A stretch of 23,233 nt of DNA. Origin: GCA-2731375 sp964590195 (lineage in GTDB: Bacteria; Pseudomonadota; Alphaproteobacteria; GCA-2731375). Of the stretch, positions 1 to 8,355 are shown piece after piece. The position numbers and the translations under genes are program-made. Where the stretch lies: contig CAZPWJ010000080.1 of NCBI GenBank assembly GCA_964590195.1, positions 1-23,233 on the forward strand, read 5' to 3'. How positions within the stretch are numbered: the stretch's first letter is position 1; each line of letters starts with the position of its first letter. Below the pieces are notes generated by a model. That model was not told the DNA's origin, made no database searches, and was given only the letters and a program-made list of their open reading frames with translations.

Positions 1-1
1 G

Positions 2-1132
<1,131 letters not shown>

Positions 1133-1163
1133 AACTTGTTTCCAAACAAGTATTTGCGTAAGG

Positions 1164-1199
1164 GAAGGGGCCGCGAATGAGCGGCCCCTTCTGCTTTTC
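1164..1199 (+). terminator. Rho-independent terminator of groEL (first)
   Basis: A perfect 11-bp stem (1164-1174 with 1181-1191) closes a 6-nt loop GAATGA and is followed by TGCTTTTCT. It begins 32 bases after the groEL stop. A small AT-rich hairpin (ACTTG/CAAGT, 1134-1151) precedes it. Confidence 0.9.
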
Positions 1200-1204
1200 T
1201 CATG

Positions 1205-1236
1205 GGGGCCGCCGCTTGGCGGCCCCTTTTCCTTTT
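1205..1236 (+). terminator. Rho-independent terminator of groEL (second, tandem)
   Basis: A perfect 9-bp GC-only stem (1205-1213 with 1218-1226) closes the loop GCTT and is followed by TTTTCCTTTT. The stem shares GGGGCCGC with the first terminator 14 bases upstream. The pair should insulate the downstream gene from groEL transcription. Confidence 0.88.
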
Positions 1237-1251
1237 GGAGACTGATTATCG

Positions 1252-2076
1252 ATGCAGCTACCTGACAGCGCCGCCGTTGCCGCCGCCATTCAAGAAGTGG
1301 CCCATGCCGAGGCGCTGAGCCGCTTCCAAAGCCTGGCGGCCCATGAAATTTCCGACAAGAGCCCCGGCGATCTGGTCACCATCGCGGATGTGGAGACCGA
1401 GCGGGCGCTGGAGCGGGTGCTGGGCGATCTGTTGCCCGGCAGCATCATGGTTGGCGAGGAAGCGGTGGCGGAAAAACCTGCTCTGTTGGATGCCCTGGTT
1501 AACGGCGAGGCGCCCTGCTGGATCATCGATCCCATCGACGGCACCATCAACTATGCCCACGGCGTGCCGCTGTTCGCCACCATGGTGGCGCTGGTGGTCG
1601 GCGGCGAGGTGGTGGGCGGCTGGGTCTATGATCCGGTGCATGAGGTCATGGCCATGGCCGAGAAGGGCGGTGGGGCCTATCTAAACGGACGCCTGGTGGA
1701 ACTGGGACCAGACCCTGAACTGGCGCGTATGTCGGGTTGCCTCCACCTGGGCGGCTATGACAAGGACCTGGCGGCGACGGCGGCGCGGAATTTCGACAAT
1801 GTGGGCCCCTTGTTCGTGCTGCATACGGCGGGCCTGGAATATCAACAGATGCTCAATGGCCGGCTGCATTACGCGCTCTATCTACGTACCAACCCTTGGG
1901 ATCACGCGCCGGGCCAGTTGCTGTTGGCGGAGGCCGGCGGTTATACCGCGCGCCTTGACGGCAGCGGCTATGACATTAATGTCATCATGCATGCTTCGCC
2001 GATGATCGCGGCGGTGGGCGAGGGGGCCTGGCGGGCCCTGCGGCAGCATCTGTTTGGTATGACGGACGATCTGTAA
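1252..2076 (+). CDS. Inositol monophosphatase family protein
   Basis: This is a 274-residue Mg-dependent, Li-sensitive-type phosphatase fold (IMPase, histidinol phosphatase and FBPase-IV relatives), close to the usual length. The metal-site motifs are all visible: D46 in the N-terminal helix region, G-E69-E70, the signature D93-P-I-D96-G-T98 followed by NYAHG, and the second signature W216-D217-H218-A-P-G with E-A-G-G after it. It is therefore likely an active phosphomonoesterase. The substrate (inositol phosphate, histidinol phosphate or another) cannot be decided from sequence. The ATG at 1252 has GGAG 12 bases upstream, a slightly long spacing. It lies downstream of the groEL terminators and its stop is 2 bases from the convergent mazG stop, so a separate promoter between 1227 and 1252 or readthrough must serve it. 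None is obvious. Confidence 0.9.
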   Translation: MQLPDSAAVAAAIQEVAHAEALSRFQSLAAHEISDKSPGDLVTIADVETERALERVLGDLLPGSIMVGEEAVAEKPALLDALVNGEAPCWIIDPIDGTINYAHGVPLFATMVALVVGGEVVGGWVYDPVHEVMAMAEKGGGAYLNGRLVELGPDPELARMSGCLHLGGYDKDLAATAARNFDNVGPLFVLHTAGLEYQQMLNGRLHYALYLRTNPWDHAPGQLLLAEAGGYTARLDGSGYDINVIMHASPMIAAVGEGAWRALRQHLFGMTDDL

Positions 2077-2078
2077 CG

Positions 2079-2912
2079 TCAGTATTTTTCGGTATTTTTG
2101 GCCCTTGTCCAGGCCTCTTCCAAAGCTTCGATATCCAGGGTCTTCGGATCCAAATCCCGCTCCGTCAGGTCGGTTTCGAGGGAGCGAAACCGGCGTTCGA
2201 ATTTATCGTTGCCAGCGCGCAAGGCGGCTTCGGGATCAATATCTAGATGGCGGGCCAGATTGACCACGCTGAACAGCAGGTCGCCCATTTCCTCGGCCAT
2301 GGCCGGCGCGTCTCCAGCCTCCATTTCAGCCTTTAATTCCGCCACTTCCTCCCCAATCTTGTCCAACACGGGCGCCGCTTCGGGCCAGTCGAAGCCGACG
2401 CGGGCGGCCCGTTTTTGCAGTTTCAGGGCACGGGTCAGGGCGGGCATGGCGGTCGCCACCCCGTCCAAAGCCGATTGATCCCGGCCCTGGTTGTCCGCCA
2501 GTTCCGCGCGCTCCATGGCCTTTTGTTCTTCCCAGGCAACTGTTTGCGCCTCGGCATCGCGGAAGTCGTCAGTGCCAAAGACATGCGGATGGCGCTTGAT
2601 CATCTTGTCCGAGATGGCCCGGGCCACATCGGTGAAATCGAAGGCATTCTGTTCCGAGGCCATTTGGGCATGGAAAACGACCTGCAGCAGCAGATCACCC
2701 AGCTCATCACGCAGATGGGCCATGCCGTCATGCCCATCGTCCAGATGCCCGATAGCGTCGGCGACTTCGTAAGCTTCTTCAATCGTGTAGGGTGCGATGG
2801 TGGCGAAGTCCTGCGCCACGTCCCACGGGCAGCCGTTGTCCGGATCGCGCAGCCGCGCCATGATAGTGAGCAGCCGGTCCATCGGTGGTAGCTGTGTGAT
2901 GTCATCTTTCAT
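2079..2912 (-). CDS. mazG: Nucleoside triphosphate pyrophosphohydrolase MazG
   Basis: MazG hydrolyses (d)NTPs to NMP and pyrophosphate, a house-cleaning role and in some bacteria a modulator of the stringent response. The 277-residue protein has the full two-domain layout. The N-terminal domain has DRLLTIMARLRD, GCPWD, then TIEEAYEVADAI (E45, E46, E49) and LRDELGDLLLQVVFHAQ (E70, D73). The C-terminal domain has the second EExxE-type set (IGEEVAELKAEM, then EEMGDLLFSVVNLARHL). E. coli MazG begins near residue 11 here (MDRLLTI), but that ATG has no ribosome site either. The ATG at 2912 lies only 7 bases past a good -10 box, so a leaderless mRNA is likely. It is convergent with the phosphatase gene. 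Confidence 0.96.
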   Translation of the reverse strand: MKDDITQLPPMDRLLTIMARLRDPDNGCPWDVAQDFATIAPYTIEEAYEVADAIGHLDDGHDGMAHLRDELGDLLLQVVFHAQMASEQNAFDFTDVARAISDKMIKRHPHVFGTDDFRDAEAQTVAWEEQKAMERAELADNQGRDQSALDGVATAMPALTRALKLQKRAARVGFDWPEAAPVLDKIGEEVAELKAEMEAGDAPAMAEEMGDLLFSVVNLARHLDIDPEAALRAGNDKFERRFRSLETDLTERDLDPKTLDIEALEEAWTRAKNTEKY

Positions 2913-2919
2913 GCGAGGG

Positions 2920-2947
2920 ACTATAGTCGAACATGTTCAGATGCCAA
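2920..2947 (-). promoter_or_regulatory. Putative sigma70 promoter of mazG
   Basis: Read on the minus strand, TTGGCA (2947-2942) and TATAGT (2925-2920) are separated by 16 bases. The -10 lies inside a perfect palindrome GACTATAGTC (2919-2928) that abuts another, GAACATGTTC (2929-2938). The expected start site falls at or next to the mazG ATG. Confidence 0.5.
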
Positions 2948-2988
2948 CGCCAGACGCGCGAAAATGTCAATTGCATAATCCGATAATG

Positions 2989-3017
2989 TATATTATGACA
3001 AATTACGTCATAATATA
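2989..3017. repeat. Perfect 11-bp inverted repeat in AT-rich spacer
   Basis: TATATTATGAC (2989-2999) is exactly complementary to GTCATAATATA (3007-3017), with a 7-nt spacer. It lies about 75 bases upstream of mazG and 190 bases downstream of the tRNA. No T-run follows on either strand, which favours a protein-binding site or processing hairpin over a terminator. Confidence 0.75.
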
Positions 3018-3210
3018 TTGATTCAGAAAAAAGGCATAATGAACTGGTTTATCGGAATTTTTTGCCGACAAACGAGTCATGTGCATCCTTTAAGCTCGCC
3101 TTCGATCATGGCCCCATCCTACGAACACCACTGACCTAACCGCGCTGCAACACCATAGTGCGTCTTGCCGCGCGTCGGACGAAAATTCCTGCCTGCCGTT
3201 GGTTTGGTTT

Positions 3211-3286
3211 TGGTGGGCGGTGACGGGATCGAACCGCCGACATCCTCGGTGTAAACGAGACGCTCTACCATCTGAGCTAACCGCCC
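3211..3286 (-). tRNA. tRNA-Val (anticodon UAC)
   Basis: The 76-nt cloverleaf folds fully on the minus strand. The 7-bp acceptor stem is GGGCGGU/ACCGCCC, with discriminator A and an encoded CCA (3213-3211). The D arm is GCUC/GAGC, the anticodon stem UCUCG/CGAGG with loop UUUACAC, and the T arm GGCGG-UUCGAUC-CCGUC. The anticodon UAC occupies 3253-3251. A short reading frame that crosses this region is spurious. Confidence 0.97.
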
Positions 3287-3397
3287 CCAAAGAAATGCCC
3301 TGAGGTCACGGGCCGCAACATGACCCAGCTGCCCGCGAAAGGCAACAGAACTTCGGCACCAAAACGGGACTAATTGTCCTTTTTTAACTCCGAATTA

Positions 3398-4435
3398 TCA
3401 GCCCAGCTGCTTCTTTCGCCAGGCCTTGATGTAGGTTCTACAATCGGGATCCTGTCCCAGCACCACGTCCATGGCCAGTTTAACGCCCAGAGACGGCTCC
3501 CCCGGTGCGAGAGCGGCGTTGGGATCATTTTGCACCGGATCAATAATGCCGCTGTCGCCGCCCGCATCCACCATCAGGCGCATGAAGGCTTCGTTGATGA
3601 ATTTCCGGCCCGGCACGCCGAACGAGGCATTGGAAATTCCGCCCGTGATATGGATATCCGGACCATAGCGCTGGCGGATTTCATGCACCGCATCCAGGCA
3701 ATGGCGGCCGTATTCGGGGTCCACGGATACCGGAAAAACAAGCGGATCAAGATAGATGTTATCGAGTGGAATGCCTTTTTCCACCGCCAGATCGATCATG
3801 CCGGCGGCATTGTCGACCCGTTCGCCGGCGCCATCGGGCATGGCGGATGTACCGGCGGAGGTGACCACGGCTGCGGCATTGTACTGCACGGCCAGATCAA
3901 GGGCGCCGGGACGCTCCATGGAGGCTGAATTCAGCATCGGCGGGCCGTTGCGCCCGTCATAGGCGGCCAGACCCGCGGCGATGACGTCTATATCGGAGGA
4001 ATCGATGGACAAGGGCCGGCTTGCCACTTCCTGTACCTTGCCGGTCAGCCACTGCATGGCCTCGATCTGTTCCTCGGTTTTCATGGAGACTTCGTCCACG
4101 TTGATATCGAGGAAATCGGCGCCCGTGGCCTCCTGCCGTTCGACAATGGCCTGGATATAGCGCAGGCCTTCGTCGGCGGCATCGCCCGCGCCGTGCATGC
4201 CCTGATGCAGGGCCGCCTTGATGTGCTTGACCCGGCCTTCCTGAAAATCCTGAGAGCCGGTGATGACGTCGGGAATGGGCAGGGCGCGGGTCTCACCCGT
4301 GCTCGCGGTATAGGTTATGACATCGCCGCCGCTGTCATCGGTGGTCACCCGTTTGCTGCGTTTCAGCAAGACCCGGGTGGTATGAACATTTTCGCCGATG
4401 ACGACGAACTCCCGCTCCATGCCAGCAATTTTCAT
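3398..4435 (-). CDS. Methyltetrahydrofolate:corrinoid methyltransferase-like protein (pterin-binding TIM barrel)
   Basis: This 345-residue protein belongs to the pterin-binding barrel family (DHPS, AcsE/MtvA, MetH folate domain). By family precedent it moves a methyl group between the corrinoid protein and tetrahydrofolate. Visible family positions are VVIGENVHTTR (11-21), FLDINVDE (D110, N112), LSIDSSD (D145), PMLNSAS (N169), IYLDPLVFP (D230) and the GGISNASFG loop (265-273). It is roughly 80 residues longer than AcsE. Much of the extra length is an insertion at about 25-90, between the first strand and the DIN strand. GGAGGA lies 8 bases before the ATG. It is the last gene of the operon, 20 bases after the activator gene. 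The dihydropteroate synthase alternative is unlikely, given the corrinoid neighbours and the N-V-D pattern. Confidence 0.88.
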   Translation of the reverse strand: MKIAGMEREFVVIGENVHTTRVLLKRSKRVTTDDSGGDVITYTASTGETRALPIPDVITGSQDFQEGRVKHIKAALHQGMHGAGDAADEGLRYIQAIVERQEATGADFLDINVDEVSMKTEEQIEAMQWLTGKVQEVASRPLSIDSSDIDVIAAGLAAYDGRNGPPMLNSASMERPGALDLAVQYNAAAVVTSAGTSAMPDGAGERVDNAAGMIDLAVEKGIPLDNIYLDPLVFPVSVDPEYGRHCLDAVHEIRQRYGPDIHITGGISNASFGVPGRKFINEAFMRLMVDAGGDSGIIDPVQNDPNAALAPGEPSLGVKLAMDVVLGQDPDCRTYIKAWRKKQLG

Positions 4436-4455
4436 GAGCCATTCCTCCGCGGCTT

Positions 4456-6483
4456 CTAGGGTTTGTTTGCGCCGATGTTGGCCATCGGCTTAAAGAGGCA
4501 GCCCTCGACAAAGATGTCGAAGAAATCAGCCTCGCTTTCCAATTCAACATGTTCGGCCCGGCGCACCAAGGCTTCCAAATGGGCCCGCCGCTCCAGGTTC
4601 AATAGCGCCTCGCCCGCGCCTTGCAGCGCGGTGTTGCCGGCCCGCACCATGCGGTCCTTGTCCACGCCCGCCAACAGTCCGATCGCCACCGCGTTGTCAA
4701 AATCCACATGCGAGGCGAAACCACCCGCCAGATATAGTCGCCGGATATCGCCGACCGCCACGCCAAAGCGCCGCAACAGGATACTCTGGCCCGCGTTGGA
4801 GGCTGCCTTTGCCTGCGCCAGATGGCTGATATCCTGGCCGGAAATGTCGATACCATGTTCCGGCGCAACCGTCACCACGCTGTTGCGCTGGCCCTTTTCA
4901 CGTTTCAGGGCGCCCTTCTCGTTCATGGCGCCGCTGCGCCGCAGCACCGCCAACAGATCGATCAGGCCGGAACCGCACAGGCCAATGGGCTCGCCATTCC
5001 CAATGGTGCGCCACTGGAAACCGCCCACTGTGTTTTCGGTAACGGGGTCTTCGGTAATGGGGGCCTCAGCGACGGTTTCAATGGCGCCGTCGTAGCTGGC
5101 CATGCCGTGGCGGACAAGGCCGCCCTCGAATGCCGGGCCGGCGGGGCAGGAGGCAACCATCAGACGGCCCTGCCCGGCCAGGACGATCTCGGTATTGGTG
5201 CCCATATCCACCAGCATCACCACGTCATCATCGTCGGGTGCTATATCAAGTGCCAGCAGCGAGGCGGCGGCATCGCCACCCACATGGCTGGCAATCAGGG
5301 GCAGGCCGTGAACCAGGCACTTCGGATGCGCCCGCAGGCCCAGTTTCCGGGCCTCGGTCCGCAACGCGGTGCTGTCCCGCTTGCCATCGAGAAATTCCAG
5401 CTCGATGGGAGATTTATAGGGCCGCTGGCCAATGGCCTGCACATCGCCCTTGAAAAACAGATCCCGCATGGTGGAATTGCCCGCCACGACGATTTCGTAA
5501 ATTTCCCGGCGCTTGAACTTGTAGCGCTGGCATAGCGCCTCGATCTCCCCATTCAAGGCATTGATGATGACCTTGTGCAATTCGCCCTGGTGCGGGCCGC
5601 CGTCATAGGAAATCCGGTGCATGACGTCACTGCCGCCAAACCGTTGCGGATTCTCGAACGAAGCAATGGCGATGCTGTTGCCGGTCTCCAGATCGAACAG
5701 GTTCGCGGCCACGGTGGTGGTGCCAAGGTCGATAGCCAGGCCATAGATGTGGCCGCGAAATTTATCGATCACCTCGCCATCGCGCAGAACGTCCTTGCCG
5801 TCGCGCGTAATCGCGGGGGCCAGATCGATCGATTTCTCCAGGCTGGTTTCGAGGATACGCGGCGCCCTGATCAGGGGCTCGAAGTCAACTTCGGCCTCCG
5901 CGTCCATGATTTCGGCCTGACAGGCCAAGCGGTAGTTGTCGCCCAGAAAGGCTTCGAATTCCGTGCGCGGCGCCAATGCCTCGTCGCCCTTGTTGACGAT
6001 GACGATGCATTCGTGACAGTCGCCATAGCGTCCGCATGACGAGGCTAGTGCCAGGCGTTGCTCGTCGGCCCGGTCAAACAGGGTGACGGTTTCGGTGCGT
6101 TTACCCTGCATCCCTGCACGGCGGTCCTTGCGGCCCTTGCGCTCCTTGCGGTTCTCGCTCGCCTGATCACGCACACTGGCGATCTTTTCCTTGGTTTTCC
6201 GGTAGCTTTCGGGCCGGGTTTCCCAGGCGCCGCGAAAGTCCAGGGTGCCGTCATGGGCGCATATTGGCTCGGCGCCGTTGTCGAGAGAGTTGTCCCGCGG
6301 TTCCTGCCGATTGGCGCAGCCGAATTTGGCGGTGCAGATATCCTTGCTGGAACGATAAGGGCAGCGCCCCTGCCCTGAAATGGGATCCATTACCTTTTCC
6401 TGGGCATTGCCCAGGATTTCGGCAAAGATCTCGGTCATCTGATCGAGGCGTTGCTGGTAGTCTTTTTTTGTCGGACCGGCCAC
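4456..6483 (-). CDS. RACo-type corrinoid activation protein (2Fe-2S plus ASKHA/DUF4445 domain)
   Basis: The 675-residue protein matches reductive activators of corrinoid enzymes, which spend ATP to re-reduce inactive Co(II) corrinoid to Co(I). A plant-type 2Fe-2S motif is present: C150-x5-C156-x2-C159-x28-C188. The C-terminal actin-like ATPase part has YGLAIDLGTTTVAANLFD (phosphate loop, about 247-264), the VVAGNSTM motif (332-339), LVDMGTNTEIVL (424-435) and a late LCGSGLIDLLA and YLAGGFA. Ahead of the ferredoxin domain is an unusual extension of about 130 residues with four more cysteines (C41, C50, C56, C75) and a basic, charged linker (about 95-128). The start is a GTG with no clear ribosome site, 22 bases after the corrinoid gene, so translational coupling is likely. 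Confidence 0.9.
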   Translation of the reverse strand: MAGPTKKDYQQRLDQMTEIFAEILGNAQEKVMDPISGQGRCPYRSSKDICTAKFGCANRQEPRDNSLDNGAEPICAHDGTLDFRGAWETRPESYRKTKEKIASVRDQASENRKERKGRKDRRAGMQGKRTETVTLFDRADEQRLALASSCGRYGDCHECIVIVNKGDEALAPRTEFEAFLGDNYRLACQAEIMDAEAEVDFEPLIRAPRILETSLEKSIDLAPAITRDGKDVLRDGEVIDKFRGHIYGLAIDLGTTTVAANLFDLETGNSIAIASFENPQRFGGSDVMHRISYDGGPHQGELHKVIINALNGEIEALCQRYKFKRREIYEIVVAGNSTMRDLFFKGDVQAIGQRPYKSPIELEFLDGKRDSTALRTEARKLGLRAHPKCLVHGLPLIASHVGGDAAASLLALDIAPDDDDVVMLVDMGTNTEIVLAGQGRLMVASCPAGPAFEGGLVRHGMASYDGAIETVAEAPITEDPVTENTVGGFQWRTIGNGEPIGLCGSGLIDLLAVLRRSGAMNEKGALKREKGQRNSVVTVAPEHGIDISGQDISHLAQAKAASNAGQSILLRRFGVAVGDIRRLYLAGGFASHVDFDNAVAIGLLAGVDKDRMVRAGNTALQGAGEALLNLERRAHLEALVRRAEHVELESEADFFDIFVEGCLFKPMANIGANKP

Positions 6484-6505
6484 GAAAGATATACCAGACG
6501 TCAGC

Positions 6506-7255
6506 CTAGGCCGCTGATGTCATCAGCTCCTTGGCCACCGCGACGCAGCTAAGGGCGTCGGGGCCATAGCCGTCGGCGCCCATGTCGTCGGAGAATTCCT
6601 GGGTGACCGGCGCGCCGCCGACCATGACCAGCACATCGTCGCGCACATCGGCGTCGATCATGGCCTCGATAGTCTTGCCCATGTTGGGCAGGGTGGTGGT
6701 CAACAGGGCCGACATGCCCAAGACCTTGGCGCCGCTGTCCTCCACCGCATCAATGAAGGTGTCTTCCGCCACATCAACCCCAAGGTCGATGACATCAAAG
6801 CCGGAGCCGCGCAGCATCATGATGCAGAGATTCTTGCCGATATCGTGCAAATCGCCCTTCACCGTGCCCATGATCACCGTGCCCTGCTTTTCGATGCCGG
6901 AAGCGGACAGAATAGGTTCGATATGGGCCATGCCCGCCCGCATGGCGCGGGCGCAGCTCAATACCTCGGGCACGAAGACGAAATTCTCGCGAAACTTGAT
7001 GCCGACGATGCCCATGCCGCCGATCAGGCCGTCATCCATGATCTCGATGGCGTCAATGCCGTCCGCCAGGGCCTTGGCGGTCAATTCGTCCACGTCATCG
7101 TCATCGCCCTCGATGATCGCCGCGGCGATATCCTGCAGGGCCGGTTTGGCGCCCGCGAACAGATCGACGAAACGCGCTATTTCCTCGGGCCGCTCGAGAT
7201 ACTCCTCGATCTCGTCCTGGATGGTTTGGTTCTGGATGTCACTCAATTCAGCCAT
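6506..7255 (-). CDS. Corrinoid (B12-binding) methyl-carrier protein, MtaC/MtbC/MtvC-like
   Basis: This 249-residue protein is the shuttle that carries the methyl group on cobalt. The N-terminal half (about 25-120) is the helical cap domain (LFAGAKPALQDIAAAIIEGD, GIDAIEIMDDGLIGGM, and the VFVPEVL stretch near 95). The C-terminal Rossmann domain has the base-off/His-on signature D135-x-H137-x2-G140 in GTVKGDLHDIGKN, where H137 would be the lower axial cobalt ligand. It continues with SALLTTTLPNMGKTIE and a VMVGGAPV strand. An acidic N-terminal tail of about 25 residues precedes the cap. The ATG sits at the centre of a 12-bp palindrome (7249-7260) and has only a weak ribosome site. It lies in the middle of the operon, after the UroD-like gene and before the activator. 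Confidence 0.95.
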   Translation of the reverse strand: MAELSDIQNQTIQDEIEEYLERPEEIARFVDLFAGAKPALQDIAAAIIEGDDDDVDELTAKALADGIDAIEIMDDGLIGGMGIVGIKFRENFVFVPEVLSCARAMRAGMAHIEPILSASGIEKQGTVIMGTVKGDLHDIGKNLCIMMLRGSGFDVIDLGVDVAEDTFIDAVEDSGAKVLGMSALLTTTLPNMGKTIEAMIDADVRDDVLVMVGGAPVTQEFSDDMGADGYGPDALSCVAVAKELMTSAA

Positions 7256-7298
7256 GGCTGGATGTCCACTATTTTAATGCAATAAATGAAAAGACGAT

Positions 7299-7325
7299 TT
7301 CAAGACATTGAATTAATGTCTTGAA
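7299..7325 (-). promoter_or_regulatory. Intercistronic hairpin spanning the UroD-like gene's stop
   Basis: A perfect 11-bp stem (7299-7309 with 7315-7325) closes a 5-nt loop. It includes the stop codon (7313-7315) of the UroD-like gene and lies 43 bases upstream of the corrinoid-protein ATG. A short TTTT follows only after about 10 bases, so it could be a weak attenuator or an mRNA-stabilising hairpin rather than a full terminator. Confidence 0.6.
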
Positions 7326-8344
7326 TGCCATTCCTTGACCGCCTCTGGTATGGCGCGCAGATTGGCGATGGATGTCTGCAGGGGAATGGCGCATTCGGGC
7401 CCGATCATCTGCACGCCGGCGTCCAAATTGGCGAAGACCTCGGCCTTGACGTCATCGGGGGTTTTGGAAAACAGCGTCTCGGGATTGTTGATATTACCCA
7501 CCAGGGCGATATCCCCATGCACCGTATCCATGGACTCGGCTGGGCCGTTCTTGGAATCGTAGTGGAAGGCCGCCATGCCGGTTTCCGCGATAAAGCCCAT
7601 GCGGTCCACGGTACGGCCGCAAATATGCAGGATCAGCGGACAATGGATTTTTTCTGCGAATTCCGTGTGCACATCACGCAAATAACGCTCGTAATATTCG
7701 CCGCTGACCAGATCGCCGGTGGCGTGATCGGGCAATGTCAGGGCATCGACGCCCGCCTCGACCTGGGCATTACCGAAATCAATCGTGACTTTCTTCAGCT
7801 TTTGGAGGATTTCCTTGGTCGCCTCGGAATCGTCGAGGGATAGCAGCAGGAACTTTTCCACCCCGAAACAATGATAGGCCATGGACCAGGGCCCCATGGT
7901 CTTGCCGATGATGGCGACGTCATCGCCCAGTTCCTGGCGCAGCAGTTTGATCGCCTCCAGCACACAAACCAGATCGGGATGCTCCATCAGGTCGTTGGGA
8001 ATATAGATATCTTCCGGTTTGTCCCAGATCGGCTCGCTCATCCTGACAGTGGGCCAGTTGTCCTTGCCTTCCCACTGCATCTTGCAGCCCAGGGCGGAGG
8101 ATTCCTGGATGATGGAGAACACCGGCATGACGCTGTCAAAGCCCAGGATCGTGTGCGCCGTGGCGGCGAGGCGCGCCATGGGCGCGGCATCACGGTTGGC
8201 ATTGGGGAACGGCGCATCCACCAAATCCATCAATTCCACCGTCGCGACCGAAGTCGGGCAGCAAACCGGCGTACGGTCCACGGGCTGTCCCGCCAGGGCC
8301 GCCATAACCCGTTCGCGGCTGGTCATTTCCTGAATTTTTTCCAT
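7313..8344 (-). CDS. Uroporphyrinogen-decarboxylase-fold corrinoid methyltransferase (MtaA/MtvB/CmuA-N-like)
   Basis: This 343-residue member of the UroD superfamily is, from its context, a methyltransferase rather than a heme enzyme. It carries the zinc-thiolate style motif H240-x-C242 (LILHICGRT) and a late cysteine C318 (GPECAIPLQT), as in MtaA, MtbA and CmuA. True HemE lacks this motif. Family features also include the start MTSRERVMAALAGQPVDRTP and the strand VALVGNINNPETLF. In a four-part system it would take the methyl group from the substrate to the corrinoid protein. The substrate is not readable; methoxylated aromatics (MtvB) and chloromethane (CmuA) are precedents. I chose the ATG at 8344, which has AGGGAG 7-8 bases upstream and begins at the conserved region. 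An upstream in-frame start at 8485 would overlap the preceding gene by 130 bases. Confidence 0.88.
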   Translation of the reverse strand: MEKIQEMTSRERVMAALAGQPVDRTPVCCPTSVATVELMDLVDAPFPNANRDAAPMARLAATAHTILGFDSVMPVFSIIQESSALGCKMQWEGKDNWPTVRMSEPIWDKPEDIYIPNDLMEHPDLVCVLEAIKLLRQELGDDVAIIGKTMGPWSMAYHCFGVEKFLLLSLDDSEATKEILQKLKKVTIDFGNAQVEAGVDALTLPDHATGDLVSGEYYERYLRDVHTEFAEKIHCPLILHICGRTVDRMGFIAETGMAAFHYDSKNGPAESMDTVHGDIALVGNINNPETLFSKTPDDVKAEVFANLDAGVQMIGPECAIPLQTSIANLRAIPEAVKEWHSRH

Positions 8345-8355
8345 TTTCCCGCTCC

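Larger units (their letters stand above)
2913..3210. other. AT-rich intergenic spacer between mazG and tRNA-Val
   Basis: About 300 bases without a convincing gene. It holds the putative mazG promoter (2920-2947), a strongly AT-rich core (about 2970-3060) with the perfect inverted repeat at 2989-3017, and three CATAAT motifs (near 2974, 3009 and 3036). No clear T-tailed terminator for the tRNA is visible on the minus strand. Confidence 0.6.

Noticed and set aside
2929..2938. GAACATGTTC as an SOS (LexA) box upstream of mazG
   Set aside because: Alphaproteobacterial LexA boxes are GTTC-N7-GTTC direct repeats, and Gram-positive boxes have a 4-base gap. This 2-base gap fits neither.
3090..3290. 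Short minus-strand reading frame across the tRNA region
   Set aside because: It overlaps the whole tRNA-Val and has no ribosome site; the tRNA explains the sequence.
3367..3385. GGAC-TAATT-GTCC followed by T-run as a terminator
   Set aside because: The stem is only 4 bp and the T-run lies on the plus strand, where no gene is being transcribed. On the minus strand, where the operon ends, the following sequence is CGTTTTGG, so support is too weak.
3398..4435. Dihydropteroate synthase (FolP)
   Set aside because: The residues around the pterin site and the insertion fit methyltetrahydrofolate:corrinoid transferases, and all neighbours are corrinoid-system genes.
7313..8344. HemE (uroporphyrinogen decarboxylase)
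   Set aside because: The H-x-C and late Cys zinc motif and the corrinoid operon context point to the methyltransferase branch of the same fold.
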